From positions 1 to 14,305 of the forward strand of contig JADGRS010000031.1 in NCBI GenBank assembly GCA_017880705.1: DNA of 14,305 bases, written 5' to 3'. A program made the translations under genes and the position numbers. The first letter of the stretch is position 1. The number at the start of each line of letters is the position of its first letter. Of the stretch, positions 8,065-13,004 are shown piece by piece. A model generated the notes under the pieces. It made no database searches. It was not told the DNA's origin and saw only the letters and a program-made list of their open reading frames with translations. The DNA comes from Burkholderiales bacterium. GTDB taxonomy: Bacteria; Pseudomonadota; Gammaproteobacteria; Burkholderiales; Usitatibacteraceae.

Positions 8065-8070
8065 TATACT
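8065..8070 (+). promoter_or_regulatory. -10 element of first Crp/Fnr gene (possibly leaderless transcript)
   Basis: TATACT (5 of 6 to consensus) lies 5 nt before the ATG at 8076. A start site at the usual distance would fall on or beside the ATG, so the mRNA may be leaderless. This agrees with the lack of a Shine-Dalgarno sequence before 8076. No convincing -35 is present; the dyad at 8030-8046 may replace it. Confidence 0.4.
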
Positions 8071-8075
8071 GGGCC

Positions 8076-8798
8076 ATGGCCAACCCGGTTCCCAATCCCA
8101 GGAAGAACCTCCTCCTCGCGGCGCTCCCCGCGACGGAGCTGAAGCGGTTGCGGCCCCATTTGCGGCCCGTGCACATGGATCTCGGCCACGTCCTCTACGA
8201 GCCGGGCCGGCACCTCGATCACGTGTACTTCCCGACGGACTCCATCGTCTCGCTTCTCTACGTGATGGAGGACGGATCTTCCGCGGAGATCGCGGTCGTG
8301 GGTGACGAGGGAGTCGTCGGCATATCGCTCTTCATGGGGGGGGAGACGACGCCCAGCCGCGCGGTGGTGCAGAGTGCCGGAAATTTCTTTCAATTGCCGG
8401 GGCAGGCGCTCAAGACCGAGTTCGGGCGCGGCGGGGCGATGCAGCACCTGCTCTTGCGCTACACCCAGGCGTTGATCACCCAGATGGCGCAGACCGCCGT
8501 CTGCAATCGCCACCACTCGGTCGACCAGCAGCTGTGCCGCTGGCTCCTCCTCAGCCTCGACCGGCTGCACGGCGACGAGCTCGTGATGACCCAGGAGCTC
8601 ATCGCCAACATGCTCGGCGTGCGTCGCGAGGGCGTGACCGAGGCCGCGGGCAAGCTCCAGGACGCCGGGGTCATCCGCTATCGCCGGGGACACATCAAGG
8701 TGCTCGACCGCGACCACCTCGAGGGCCTTTCGTGCGAGTGCTACGCGGTCGTGAAGAAGGAGACCGACCGGCTGCTGCCTTACCTGCACCGCCAATAG
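8076..8798 (+). CDS. Crp/Fnr family transcriptional regulator (first of tandem pair)
   Basis: A 240-residue protein from the ATG at 8076 (MANPVPNPRKNLLLAALP). The frame is open further upstream to 7995, but that extension runs through the promoter-like sequence and is arginine-rich, so it is rejected. Residues ~15-130 form a cyclic-nucleotide-binding-type beta-barrel (GHVLYEPGRHLDHVYFPTDS ... GDEGVVGISLFMG). The canonical cAMP-contacting Arg-Ala-x-Ser motif is absent, so the effector is unlikely to be cAMP bound in the classical way. The C-terminal winged helix (TQELIANMLGVRREGVTEAAGKL) is a clear Crp-type recognition module, followed by a conserved SCECY. It is probably a global or stress-type regulator. 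It is divergent from the Bax inhibitor-1 gene and paralogous to the next gene, with related promoter motifs suggesting auto- or cross-regulation. Confidence 0.9.
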   Translation: MANPVPNPRKNLLLAALPATELKRLRPHLRPVHMDLGHVLYEPGRHLDHVYFPTDSIVSLLYVMEDGSSAEIAVVGDEGVVGISLFMGGETTPSRAVVQSAGNFFQLPGQALKTEFGRGGAMQHLLLRYTQALITQMAQTAVCNRHHSVDQQLCRWLLLSLDRLHGDELVMTQELIANMLGVRREGVTEAAGKLQDAGVIRYRRGHIKVLDRDHLEGLSCECYAVVKKETDRLLPYLHRQ

Positions 8799-8813
8799 GC
8801 TTTTTGCGGTGTA

Positions 8814-8856
8814 TGTTCGCTACCGCCCAGACAGGTTACCGCGCAACGCCTATCTT
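8814..8856 (+). promoter_or_regulatory. Motif and -10 element upstream of second Crp/Fnr gene
   Basis: TGTTCGCTACCGCCCAG (8814-8830) matches the dyad before the first Crp/Fnr gene at 12 of 17 positions (TGTnCGCTnnCGCnCnG). It is followed after 20 nt by TATCTT (8851-8856). The first gene has the same order with an 18-nt gap, and both -10 elements follow a similar CGCAA...GCC context. This supports a shared mode of regulation of the pair. Confidence 0.45.
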
Positions 8857-8887
8857 CAAGCTTGGTTTTCATGAGTGAAGGATTGGC

Positions 8888-9589
8888 GTGCCGTCTCCGG
8901 ACCCTTCGAAAGCGAACCGCCTGCTGGGGTCGATGCCTCGCAAGGATCGCGAGCGCATGGTCGATGGCTGCACGCGGGTCGACCTCGCCTTCGAGGAGAT
9001 CCTCGCTGAGGCGGGTGAGCCGCTCGGTCACGTCCACTTCCCGACGACCAGTTTCATCTCCCTTCTCACGCCGATGGGCGCTTCGTGCATCGAGGTGGCG
9101 CTGGTCGGCGACGAGGGCATGTTCGGCCTGCCGGTCGCGTTCGGCGTGGGGATCTCCGAATTTCGCGCGCTGGTGCAGGGAGAGGGCGCTGCCCTTCGCA
9201 TGACGGCGGCGCGCTTCAAGTCGGAGCTGCGGCGCAGCGTCCCGCTGCAGCGCGCGGTTGGTCGCTACTCCTACGTGAGGATGGCGCAGCTCGGGCAGAC
9301 CGCGGGATGCAATCGATTCCACGTCGTAGAAGCGCGCCTCGCCCGCTGGCTCCTCATGACCGGCGACCGCGCCCATTCGGCGACGTTCTACATCACGCAC
9401 GAATTCCTCGCGTTCATGCTTGGCGTGCGCCGTGTCGGCATCACCAAGGCCGCGAGCGCCCTGCAGGCGGCCAAGCTCATCCGCTATTCGCGTGGCCACC
9501 TCACGGTCCTCGACCGCCCGGGCCTCGAGAAAGCCTCGTGCGCTTGCTATCGCGCGGACCTCGACATCTACGACAAGATGTTCGGCTAG
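8888..9589 (+). CDS. Crp/Fnr family transcriptional regulator (second of tandem pair)
   Basis: A 233-residue paralogue of the preceding gene. The N-terminal effector barrel (GHVHFPTTSFISLL ... GDEGMFGLPVAFG) again lacks the classical cAMP-binding arginine/serine motif. The C-terminal winged helix is THEFLAFMLGVRRVGITKAASAL, followed by RYSRGHLTVLDRPGLE and the conserved SCACY. The start is GTG at 8888, preceded by GAAGGA (8877-8882) at 5-nt spacing. It lies 89 nt after the first regulator, with its own promoter-like motif between, so it may be transcribed both separately and by read-through. The pair probably arose by tandem duplication, but identity outside the conserved blocks is modest, so the duplication is not recent. 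The effector and targets are unknown. Confidence 0.88.
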   Translation: MPSPDPSKANRLLGSMPRKDRERMVDGCTRVDLAFEEILAEAGEPLGHVHFPTTSFISLLTPMGASCIEVALVGDEGMFGLPVAFGVGISEFRALVQGEGAALRMTAARFKSELRRSVPLQRAVGRYSYVRMAQLGQTAGCNRFHVVEARLARWLLMTGDRAHSATFYITHEFLAFMLGVRRVGITKAASALQAAKLIRYSRGHLTVLDRPGLEKASCACYRADLDIYDKMFG

Positions 9590-9616
9590 CCGTCGCTGCG
9601 ACAGCCGCGGGTGGAC

Positions 9617-9622
9617 TAGAAT
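9617..9622 (+). promoter_or_regulatory. Candidate -10 element for the tRNA-Ser transcript
   Basis: TAGAAT matches the -10 consensus at 5 of 6 positions and sits 10 nt before the decayed tRNA-like copy at 9632. The same TAGAATCG occurs before the TPP-enzyme gene (10193). No good -35 is recognised. Confidence 0.3.
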
Positions 9623-9631
9623 CGCGCGGAC

Positions 9632-9678
9632 GGAAGGTTGGCCCTAACCTTCAGGTTACGTGCGCACCAAAACCGGCA
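9632..9678 (+). pseudogene. Possible decayed 5' copy of tRNA-Ser
   Basis: GGAAGGTTGGCC (9632-9643) is identical to the first 12 nt of the tRNA-Ser gene (9705-9716). AAAACCGGCA (9669-9678) is identical to its anticodon-loop 3' side and stem (9741-9750). The two matches have almost the same offset (73 and 72 nt), so they are collinear, but the sequence between them is barely similar and nothing after 9678 matches. GAAGGTT-N6-AACCTTC (9633-9652) also forms a 7-bp hairpin that could end transcription of the upstream regulator gene. Confidence 0.4.
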
Positions 9679-9704
9679 ATAAGAGAGAATTGCTTAGTCA
9701 ACGG

Positions 9705-9794
9705 GGAAGGTTGGCCGAGTGGTTTAAGGCACCGGTCTTGAAAACCGGCAGAGGTGCAAGCCTCTCGTGAGTTCGAATCTCACACCTTCCGCCA
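9705..9794 (+). tRNA. tRNA-Ser (anticodon UGA)
   Basis: A full class II cloverleaf of 90 nt including encoded CCA. The acceptor stem is GGAAGGT (9705-9711) with ACCTTCC (9784-9790), discriminator G9791 and CCA 9792-9794. The anticodon arm is CCGGT-CTTGAAA-ACCGG, with anticodon TGA at 9739-9741, reading UCA and other UCN serine codons. The long variable arm (GAGG...CCTC) is typical of tRNA-Ser. The T arm is GTGAG-TTCGAAT-CTCAC. Confidence 0.97.
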
Positions 9795-9944
9795 ACTAGC
9801 TGTCCAGCATCATCCCCTTCCGTCTAACGCTCCTCTCAGTTTCCCTCTGAGCGTCTCGGGTTCAAATTCGAAGGACTCAGGCGGCGTGCCTATATCATCG
9901 ATGGCGTTGCAGTCGACGATCATCTAATGGGGTACGTCTTTGAG
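9795..9944. other. Non-coding spacer between tRNA-Ser and the first attC-like site
   Basis: No supported gene is seen. The stretch has inverted repeats ACGCTC (9827-9832) with GAGCGT (9849-9854), and alternatively CTCAG (9835-9839) with CTGAG (9847-9851). A hairpin may form about 35-60 nt after the tRNA, but no T tract follows, so a terminator role is doubtful. If the attC at 9945 is real, part of this spacer could be the remains of an upstream cassette. Confidence 0.4.
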
Positions 9945-10040
9945 GCCTAACAACGCGTTCGAGCGGACCGTGAGGCATCGTGGGCCGCGTCTGGCCGCGG
10001 CACAGCCATCGTGGCCGGCCGCTCAACTCGGTCGTTAGGC
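9945..10040 (+). other. attC-like recombination site 1
   Basis: R'' is GCCTAAC (9945-9951) and R' is GTTAGGC (10034-10040), perfectly complementary and fitting RYYYAAC / GTTRRRY. L'' GTTCGAGCGG (9957-9966) pairs with L' CCGCTCAAC (10019-10027) with one unpaired base, the extrahelical base expected in attC. The central part contains GCCGCG/CGCGGC and GCCA-TCG-TGGC hairpins. At 96 bp the site is within the usual attC range. Confidence 0.75.
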
Positions 10041-10170
10041 ATCACATGAAATGACCGGCGCGCATTGTTCCGGGTCGATTCGGCGGAAACGTTGGCCGCG
10101 AGTCGAACGACGCGCGAAGCTCTTGCCAGCACTGTTGTAGGGACATGTTTGCGGGAATGGGACCATCCGC

Positions 10171-10198
10171 TCGACTCGCGGAGCTCAGGCTCTAGAAT
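10171..10198 (+). promoter_or_regulatory. Candidate promoter of the TPP-enzyme gene
   Basis: TCGACT (10171-10176, 4 of 6 to -35) and TAGAAT (10193-10198, 5 of 6 to -10) are spaced by 16 nt, predicting a start near 10205 and a ~30-nt leader. A promoter inside the cassette would make the gene independent of an integron Pc promoter. Confidence 0.4.
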
Positions 10199-10234
10199 CG
10201 GGGTTACCGGTATCCTTGATGCGGAATTGCAACC

Positions 10235-11902
10235 ATGAAGAACGACGCCAAGCCCCGCGTCTACGACGTCCTCGCGAAGGCCTTCGCGCAGGAAGGGGTG
10301 CAAACGTGCTTCGCGCTCCTCGGGGACGCGAACATGAACTGGGCCGCGCGGTTGGCCGCGCTGGGCTGCCGCATGATTTACGTGAGGCACGAGCATTGCG
10401 CGGTCGCGGCCGCCATGGCGTACGCGCGGAAGAGCGGCGACGTGGGCGTGGCGACCGTCACGTGCGGGCCGGGCGTGACGCAACTGGCGACGGCGCTCCC
10501 CGCAGCCGTGCGCGCCCACCTCCCTGTCGTCGTGTTCGCTGGCGAAGCGCCACTGAAGAGCGGTTGGTACAACCAGGAGCTGGATCAGGGCCCACTCATC
10601 ACGGCCACGGGCGCGGCCTATCATCGTTTGCACATGCCCGAGCGCATGCCCGTGGCGACACGCGATGCGTTCCTGCAGGCGCGCCGCGAACGCCGGCCGG
10701 TCGTGCTCGGCATACCGTTCGACCTGCAGGCCCGGCCTTGGGAGGCGTCCATGGATCTTCCCAAGCCCTCGCGAGAGCTGTTGCCGCGCCCTTCGCCAAT
10801 TCCGCCGCATCCTGACGATGTGGCCCGCGCGGCGCAACTCGTGGCCGGCGCCGAACGGATCGTCGTACTGGCCGGCTTGGGCGCGGTCGAGGCGGGAGCG
10901 GGCGCCGCGTGTCGTGCCTTGGCAGCGAAGACGGGCGGGCTGTTGTCGACCACGCTTCCGGCGCGTGGCCTTTTCCATGACGATCCCTTCTGCATCGGCA
11001 TCTCCGGCAGCTTCACACCCGAGGTCGGACTCGAGTACCTAGCGCAGGCCGACCTGGTAGTCGCGGTCGGCTGCTCGCTCGCCTATCACGCGGGCGGCGG
11101 CGGACAGCTCTGGCCGAAGGCAAAGATGCTCCAGGTCGATATCGATCCCGTCGCAGTCAACCAGGGGCAGGAGGTGGCGCGCCATCACCTGCGTGCCGAC
11201 GCGCGCCTGGGCGTGGAGGCGTTGACGGCGGCGCTGCCGGTCCGCGACCGAGGCTGGCGAAGCGATGCCATGGCGACTCGCATCCGCGTTTCGAAGCCCG
11301 ACAGCCAGGCGTTCGACATCGAGCCCGGGCTGCTCGACCCGCGCCGCGTGGTCGAGTCGCTGGAGGCTGCGCTGCCTGGCGACTGGGAGATGGTGAACTC
11401 GGGCGGCCACTGCTCGTGGTTCTTCGCCCAGATGCCTTCGCGCCCCCAGGACAGGTTCCTCACGATTCGCGAATTCGGCGCGATCGGCAACGGCATATCG
11501 TTCGCCATGGGTGTTGCGGCCGCGCGCCCGGATCGGACCGTCGTGCTCTTCGACGGGGACGGGAGCCTGATGATGCACGTGCAGGAGCTCGAGACCATCA
11601 AGCGCCATCGGCTCAACATCCTGATCGTGGTGATGAATGACGGCGCGTATGGCTCGGAGGTGCACAAGCTCCGGTCGGAGGGGATGGGCGACGAGGGGGC
11701 CGTGTTCGGCTACTGCGATTTCGCGGCGATCGCGCGCGGATTCGGGCTCGCGGGGCACGCGGTAAAGAACCTGGACGGCTTGCACGATCTCGTGAAGGAT
11801 TTCGCCGCGACCGGTGGCGGGGCTGTCTGGGACGTTCACGTCTCGGACAAGGTCCTGTCGCCATCCATACGTCGCGCCCATCCGCAGCCGGCCAGGACGT
11901 AG
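10235..11902 (+). CDS. Thiamine-diphosphate-binding enzyme, acetolactate synthase large-subunit-like
   Basis: A 555-residue ThDP enzyme of the usual three-domain length. The N-terminal pyrimidine-binding domain carries the catalytic Glu53 (VRHEHCAVAAAMAYAR) and the TCGPGVTQLATAL loop (residues ~77-89). A central domain spans ~195-335. The C-terminal diphosphate/Mg2+-binding domain has G441-D442-G443 followed by N468-D469-G470 (the GDG...N motif). The reaction cannot be assigned: acetolactate synthase, benzoylformate- or sulfopyruvate-type decarboxylases and oxalyl-CoA-like enzymes share this fold, and no acetolactate synthase small subunit or ilvC is nearby. The start is ATG with only a weak GGAA upstream; a promoter is proposed at 10171-10198. 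The gene sits between an attC site and a half attC site, but its G/C-rich codon use resembles the chromosome, so it may have been captured from a related genome. Confidence 0.88.
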   Translation: MKNDAKPRVYDVLAKAFAQEGVQTCFALLGDANMNWAARLAALGCRMIYVRHEHCAVAAAMAYARKSGDVGVATVTCGPGVTQLATALPAAVRAHLPVVVFAGEAPLKSGWYNQELDQGPLITATGAAYHRLHMPERMPVATRDAFLQARRERRPVVLGIPFDLQARPWEASMDLPKPSRELLPRPSPIPPHPDDVARAAQLVAGAERIVVLAGLGAVEAGAGAACRALAAKTGGLLSTTLPARGLFHDDPFCIGISGSFTPEVGLEYLAQADLVVAVGCSLAYHAGGGGQLWPKAKMLQVDIDPVAVNQGQEVARHHLRADARLGVEALTAALPVRDRGWRSDAMATRIRVSKPDSQAFDIEPGLLDPRRVVESLEAALPGDWEMVNSGGHCSWFFAQMPSRPQDRFLTIREFGAIGNGISFAMGVAAARPDRTVVLFDGDGSLMMHVQELETIKRHRLNILIVVMNDGAYGSEVHKLRSEGMGDEGAVFGYCDFAAIARGFGLAGHAVKNLDGLHDLVKDFAATGGGAVWDVHVSDKVLSPSIRRAHPQPART

Positions 11903-11905
11903 ATC

Positions 11906-11927
11906 CCGCTCAACTCGGTGGTTATGC
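11906..11927 (+). other. Half attC-like site (L'-R' only)
   Basis: CCGCTCAACTCGGT (11906-11919) is identical to 14 nt of attC site 1 (10019-10032) and is followed by R' GTTATGC (11921-11927). The left half (R'' and L'') is absent; the TPP-enzyme stop lies only 3 nt upstream. Without the left half it should not fold into an active attC. GTTATGC complements the R'' of the next site, marking the 5' edge of the kinase cassette. Confidence 0.65.
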
Positions 11928-12026
11928 GGCTCGTTGACGGGCTCGCGACGCGTGGGCTCGGTGGGGCGGTTCGATACGGCCGCGGGAGACTCATTGGTGA
12001 ACAGCGCCATTCGTAGCCATCTCACG

Positions 12027-12581
12027 ATGGACGCAGCAATCGAGCATGTGACGCGGCTGGCCCCGTCGTTGATTGCTATTGATGGACTTCCTTGCTCAGG
12101 CAAAAGCACAATGGCTAGGCGGTTGAGTGAGCGGTTAGGCGGACATTGCATCGAGCTCGATGACTTCGTCTTGCCTCAACAGAGCTGGCCGAAGGCGATC
12201 AAGCCAGCATTTCCCTTCCAATACATCCGATATGAAGCATTTGTTGAAGCCGTGCAGGCCCTGTCAACAGCTGGTGTATGTTCATTCAGGCCGTTCGATT
12301 GGAACAGCTGGGAGATCTCACCGGAGTTGCGGACGGTTACTCGGGACGCTCCCGTGATCGTGGAGGGCGTGTCGTCATTGAACCCAATACTTGGCCCCCT
12401 GTTTGATATTCGCATCTTCGTCGAAAGTGACCGATCGACCGTCTTGCGAACTGCAACGCAGAGAGGCGTGGGCCCGTGGGAACGCGAGTGGGCCGACCTC
12501 TTCCTGCCAAGCGTCGACTTGTACATGGCTACCGAACCGCAGAAACGTGCAGATGTATTGGTATTGGGCAGAGCCGCATAA
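12027..12581 (+). CDS. P-loop NTPase, small uridine kinase-like protein
   Basis: A 184-residue protein. Walker A is GLPCSGKST (residues 20-28), followed by CIELDDFVLP (41-50), where the Asp pair would be the substrate/Mg2+-binding acidic site, and VIVEGVSSL as the Walker B-like strand; these resemble small-molecule kinases of the uridine kinase/AAA-like group. The substrate is unknown, and an antibiotic or nucleoside kinase role is possible but unsupported. The start chosen is ATG 12027, giving the expected short lead to the P-loop; GTG 11997 or TTG 11994 behind GGGAG (11984-11988) are real alternatives because ATG 12027 has no ribosome-binding site. The TAA stop (12579-12581) lies inside the attC R'' box. 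Codon use is visibly less G/C-biased than in flanking genes (runs such as ATTGCTATTGATGG), suggesting foreign origin. Confidence 0.8.
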   Translation: MDAAIEHVTRLAPSLIAIDGLPCSGKSTMARRLSERLGGHCIELDDFVLPQQSWPKAIKPAFPFQYIRYEAFVEAVQALSTAGVCSFRPFDWNSWEISPELRTVTRDAPVIVEGVSSLNPILGPLFDIRIFVESDRSTVLRTATQRGVGPWEREWADLFLPSVDLYMATEPQKRADVLVLGRAA

Positions 12582-12665
12582 CTACGCGTTGGAGCGGACC
12601 GTGAGGCATCGTGGGCCGCGTCTGGCCGCGGCACAACCATCGTGGTTGGCCGCCCAACTAAGTCG
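12576..12665 (+). other. attC-like recombination site 2, R' missing
   Basis: R'' is GCATAAC (12576-12582). L'' GTTGGAGCGG (12588-12597) pairs with L' CCGCCCAAC (12650-12658), again with one extrahelical base. The core is nearly identical to site 1, and changes fall in paired positions. Similarity runs to G12665, the base preceding the integrase cleavage point, and then stops: GACGTCG stands where GTTRRRY is expected. Confidence 0.7.
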
Positions 12666-12755
12666 ACGTCGGAGGGCACCATAGGGGGTGGCTTCCGCCC
12701 GCTTGAAGCAAGAGGGGGCGTGACAGGGAATTGGCGCACGTAGTTCGATTTCTGG

Positions 12756-12808
12756 TCGCTCTATCGATTGGAACTGGGCGGAGGGAGTCTCCGCCAAACA
12801 TAGAGCGA
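12756..12808. other. Nested stem-loop element of unknown function
   Basis: The outer 9-bp perfect stem is TCGCTCTAT (12756-12764) with ATAGAGCGA (12800-12808). The inner 7-bp perfect stem is GGCGGAG (12777-12783) with CTCCGCC (12789-12795) and a 5-nt loop. The two are separated by an asymmetric internal loop of 12 and 4 nt. It is not followed by a T tract, so it is not an obvious terminator. It could be a structured RNA, a recombination hairpin or a REP-like element. Confidence 0.5.
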
Positions 12809-12867
12809 TAGTCGACGCAGTCTACTGCCAACCCACAGCCGTACCCACGATAGTGAGGAGGAGCCGC

Positions 12868-12888
12868 ATGAATTTGCCGCGCGGCTGA
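12868..12888 (+). other. Six-codon ORF behind a strong Shine-Dalgarno sequence
   Basis: GAGGAGGAG (about 12855-12863) precedes ATG 12868 at good spacing, but the frame ends after MNLPRG. It may be a leader peptide, the stub of a disrupted gene or chance. A GC-rich inverted repeat starts within it. Confidence 0.2.
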
Positions 12889-13004
12889 GGCTGCGCAGCG
12901 GCGATAGGGTCGAAGCATTGCCCCTTACCATGTCCGAACCCGAAGATCATCACGGGGAGAGGCCTGAACATCTCGATTCCTCTCATCCCGCGATCGTTAG
13001 GGCT

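Larger units (their letters stand above)
9945..12665 (+). mobile_element. Integron-like gene cassette array without visible integrase (CALIN-type)
   Basis: Two near-identical attC-like sites (9945-10040 and 12576-12665) plus one half site (11906-11927) bracket two ORFs in the same orientation, each followed by its site, as in integron cassettes. The core blocks of the two full sites differ at only six positions. The kinase gene's stop codon overlaps the R'' box of the last site. The R' at 11921-11927 (GTTATGC) is the exact reverse complement of the R'' at 12576-12582 (GCATAAC), as expected for the two ends of one cassette. No tyrosine-recombinase integrase is visible in the window; it may be outside or lost. 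The middle attC has lost its left half, so the array is at least partly eroded. Confidence 0.6.
11922..12665 (+). mobile_element. Gene cassette carrying a P-loop kinase
   Basis: The inferred limits are the TT of R' GTTATGC (11922) and the G at 12665 that would precede the next TT. The unit is 744 bp, contains one ORF reading towards its attC, and its two end boxes (TTATGC and GCATAA) are reverse complements. This is the standard architecture of an integrated integron cassette. Confidence 0.55.
12666..13004. other. Gene-poor region between the cassette array and the Lrp-type gene
   Basis: No convincing gene is seen on either strand; short open frames here have no recognisable motifs or run through the attC site. 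The region holds a nested stem-loop (12756-12808), a six-codon ORF with a strong ribosome-binding site (12868-12888) and a GC-rich inverted repeat around 12876-12903. It may contain remnants of lost cassettes. Confidence 0.5.

Noticed and set aside
7995..8075. N-terminal extension of the first Crp/Fnr protein
   Set aside because: It would run through the dyad and the -10 element and adds an arginine-rich stretch not expected in the family; ATG 8076 is preferred.
8787..8811. CACCGC...GCGGTG with a T run as a terminator after the first Crp/Fnr gene
   Set aside because: The T run is in the loop, not after the stem, and the stem is only 6 bp with a 13-nt loop.
9822..9828. GTCTAAC as an attC R'' box after the tRNA
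   Set aside because: No matching GTTAGAC or L boxes downstream; a 7-bp match alone is not evidence.
11039..12151. Minus-strand open frame spanning the end of the TPP gene and the start of the kinase gene
   Set aside because: No motifs; both plus-strand genes have clear active-site motifs.
9945..12665. The repeated ~90-bp blocks as ends of an insertion sequence or transposon
   Set aside because: They are directly repeated, no transposase lies between them, and their internal R/L box pairing fits attC much better than terminal repeats.
12658..12918. 86-residue minus-strand open frame in the gap after the array
   Set aside because: No recognisable motifs, it ends within the attC site, and it spans the nested stem-loop; not supported as a gene.
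12962..13003. GTTAGGGC at 12996-13003 with GCCTGAAC upstream, as a degenerate third full attC
   Set aside because: It resembles an R' box but has an extra G, the two boxes match at only 6 of 8 positions, and no L''/L' pair is present; probably chance, at best a decayed site.
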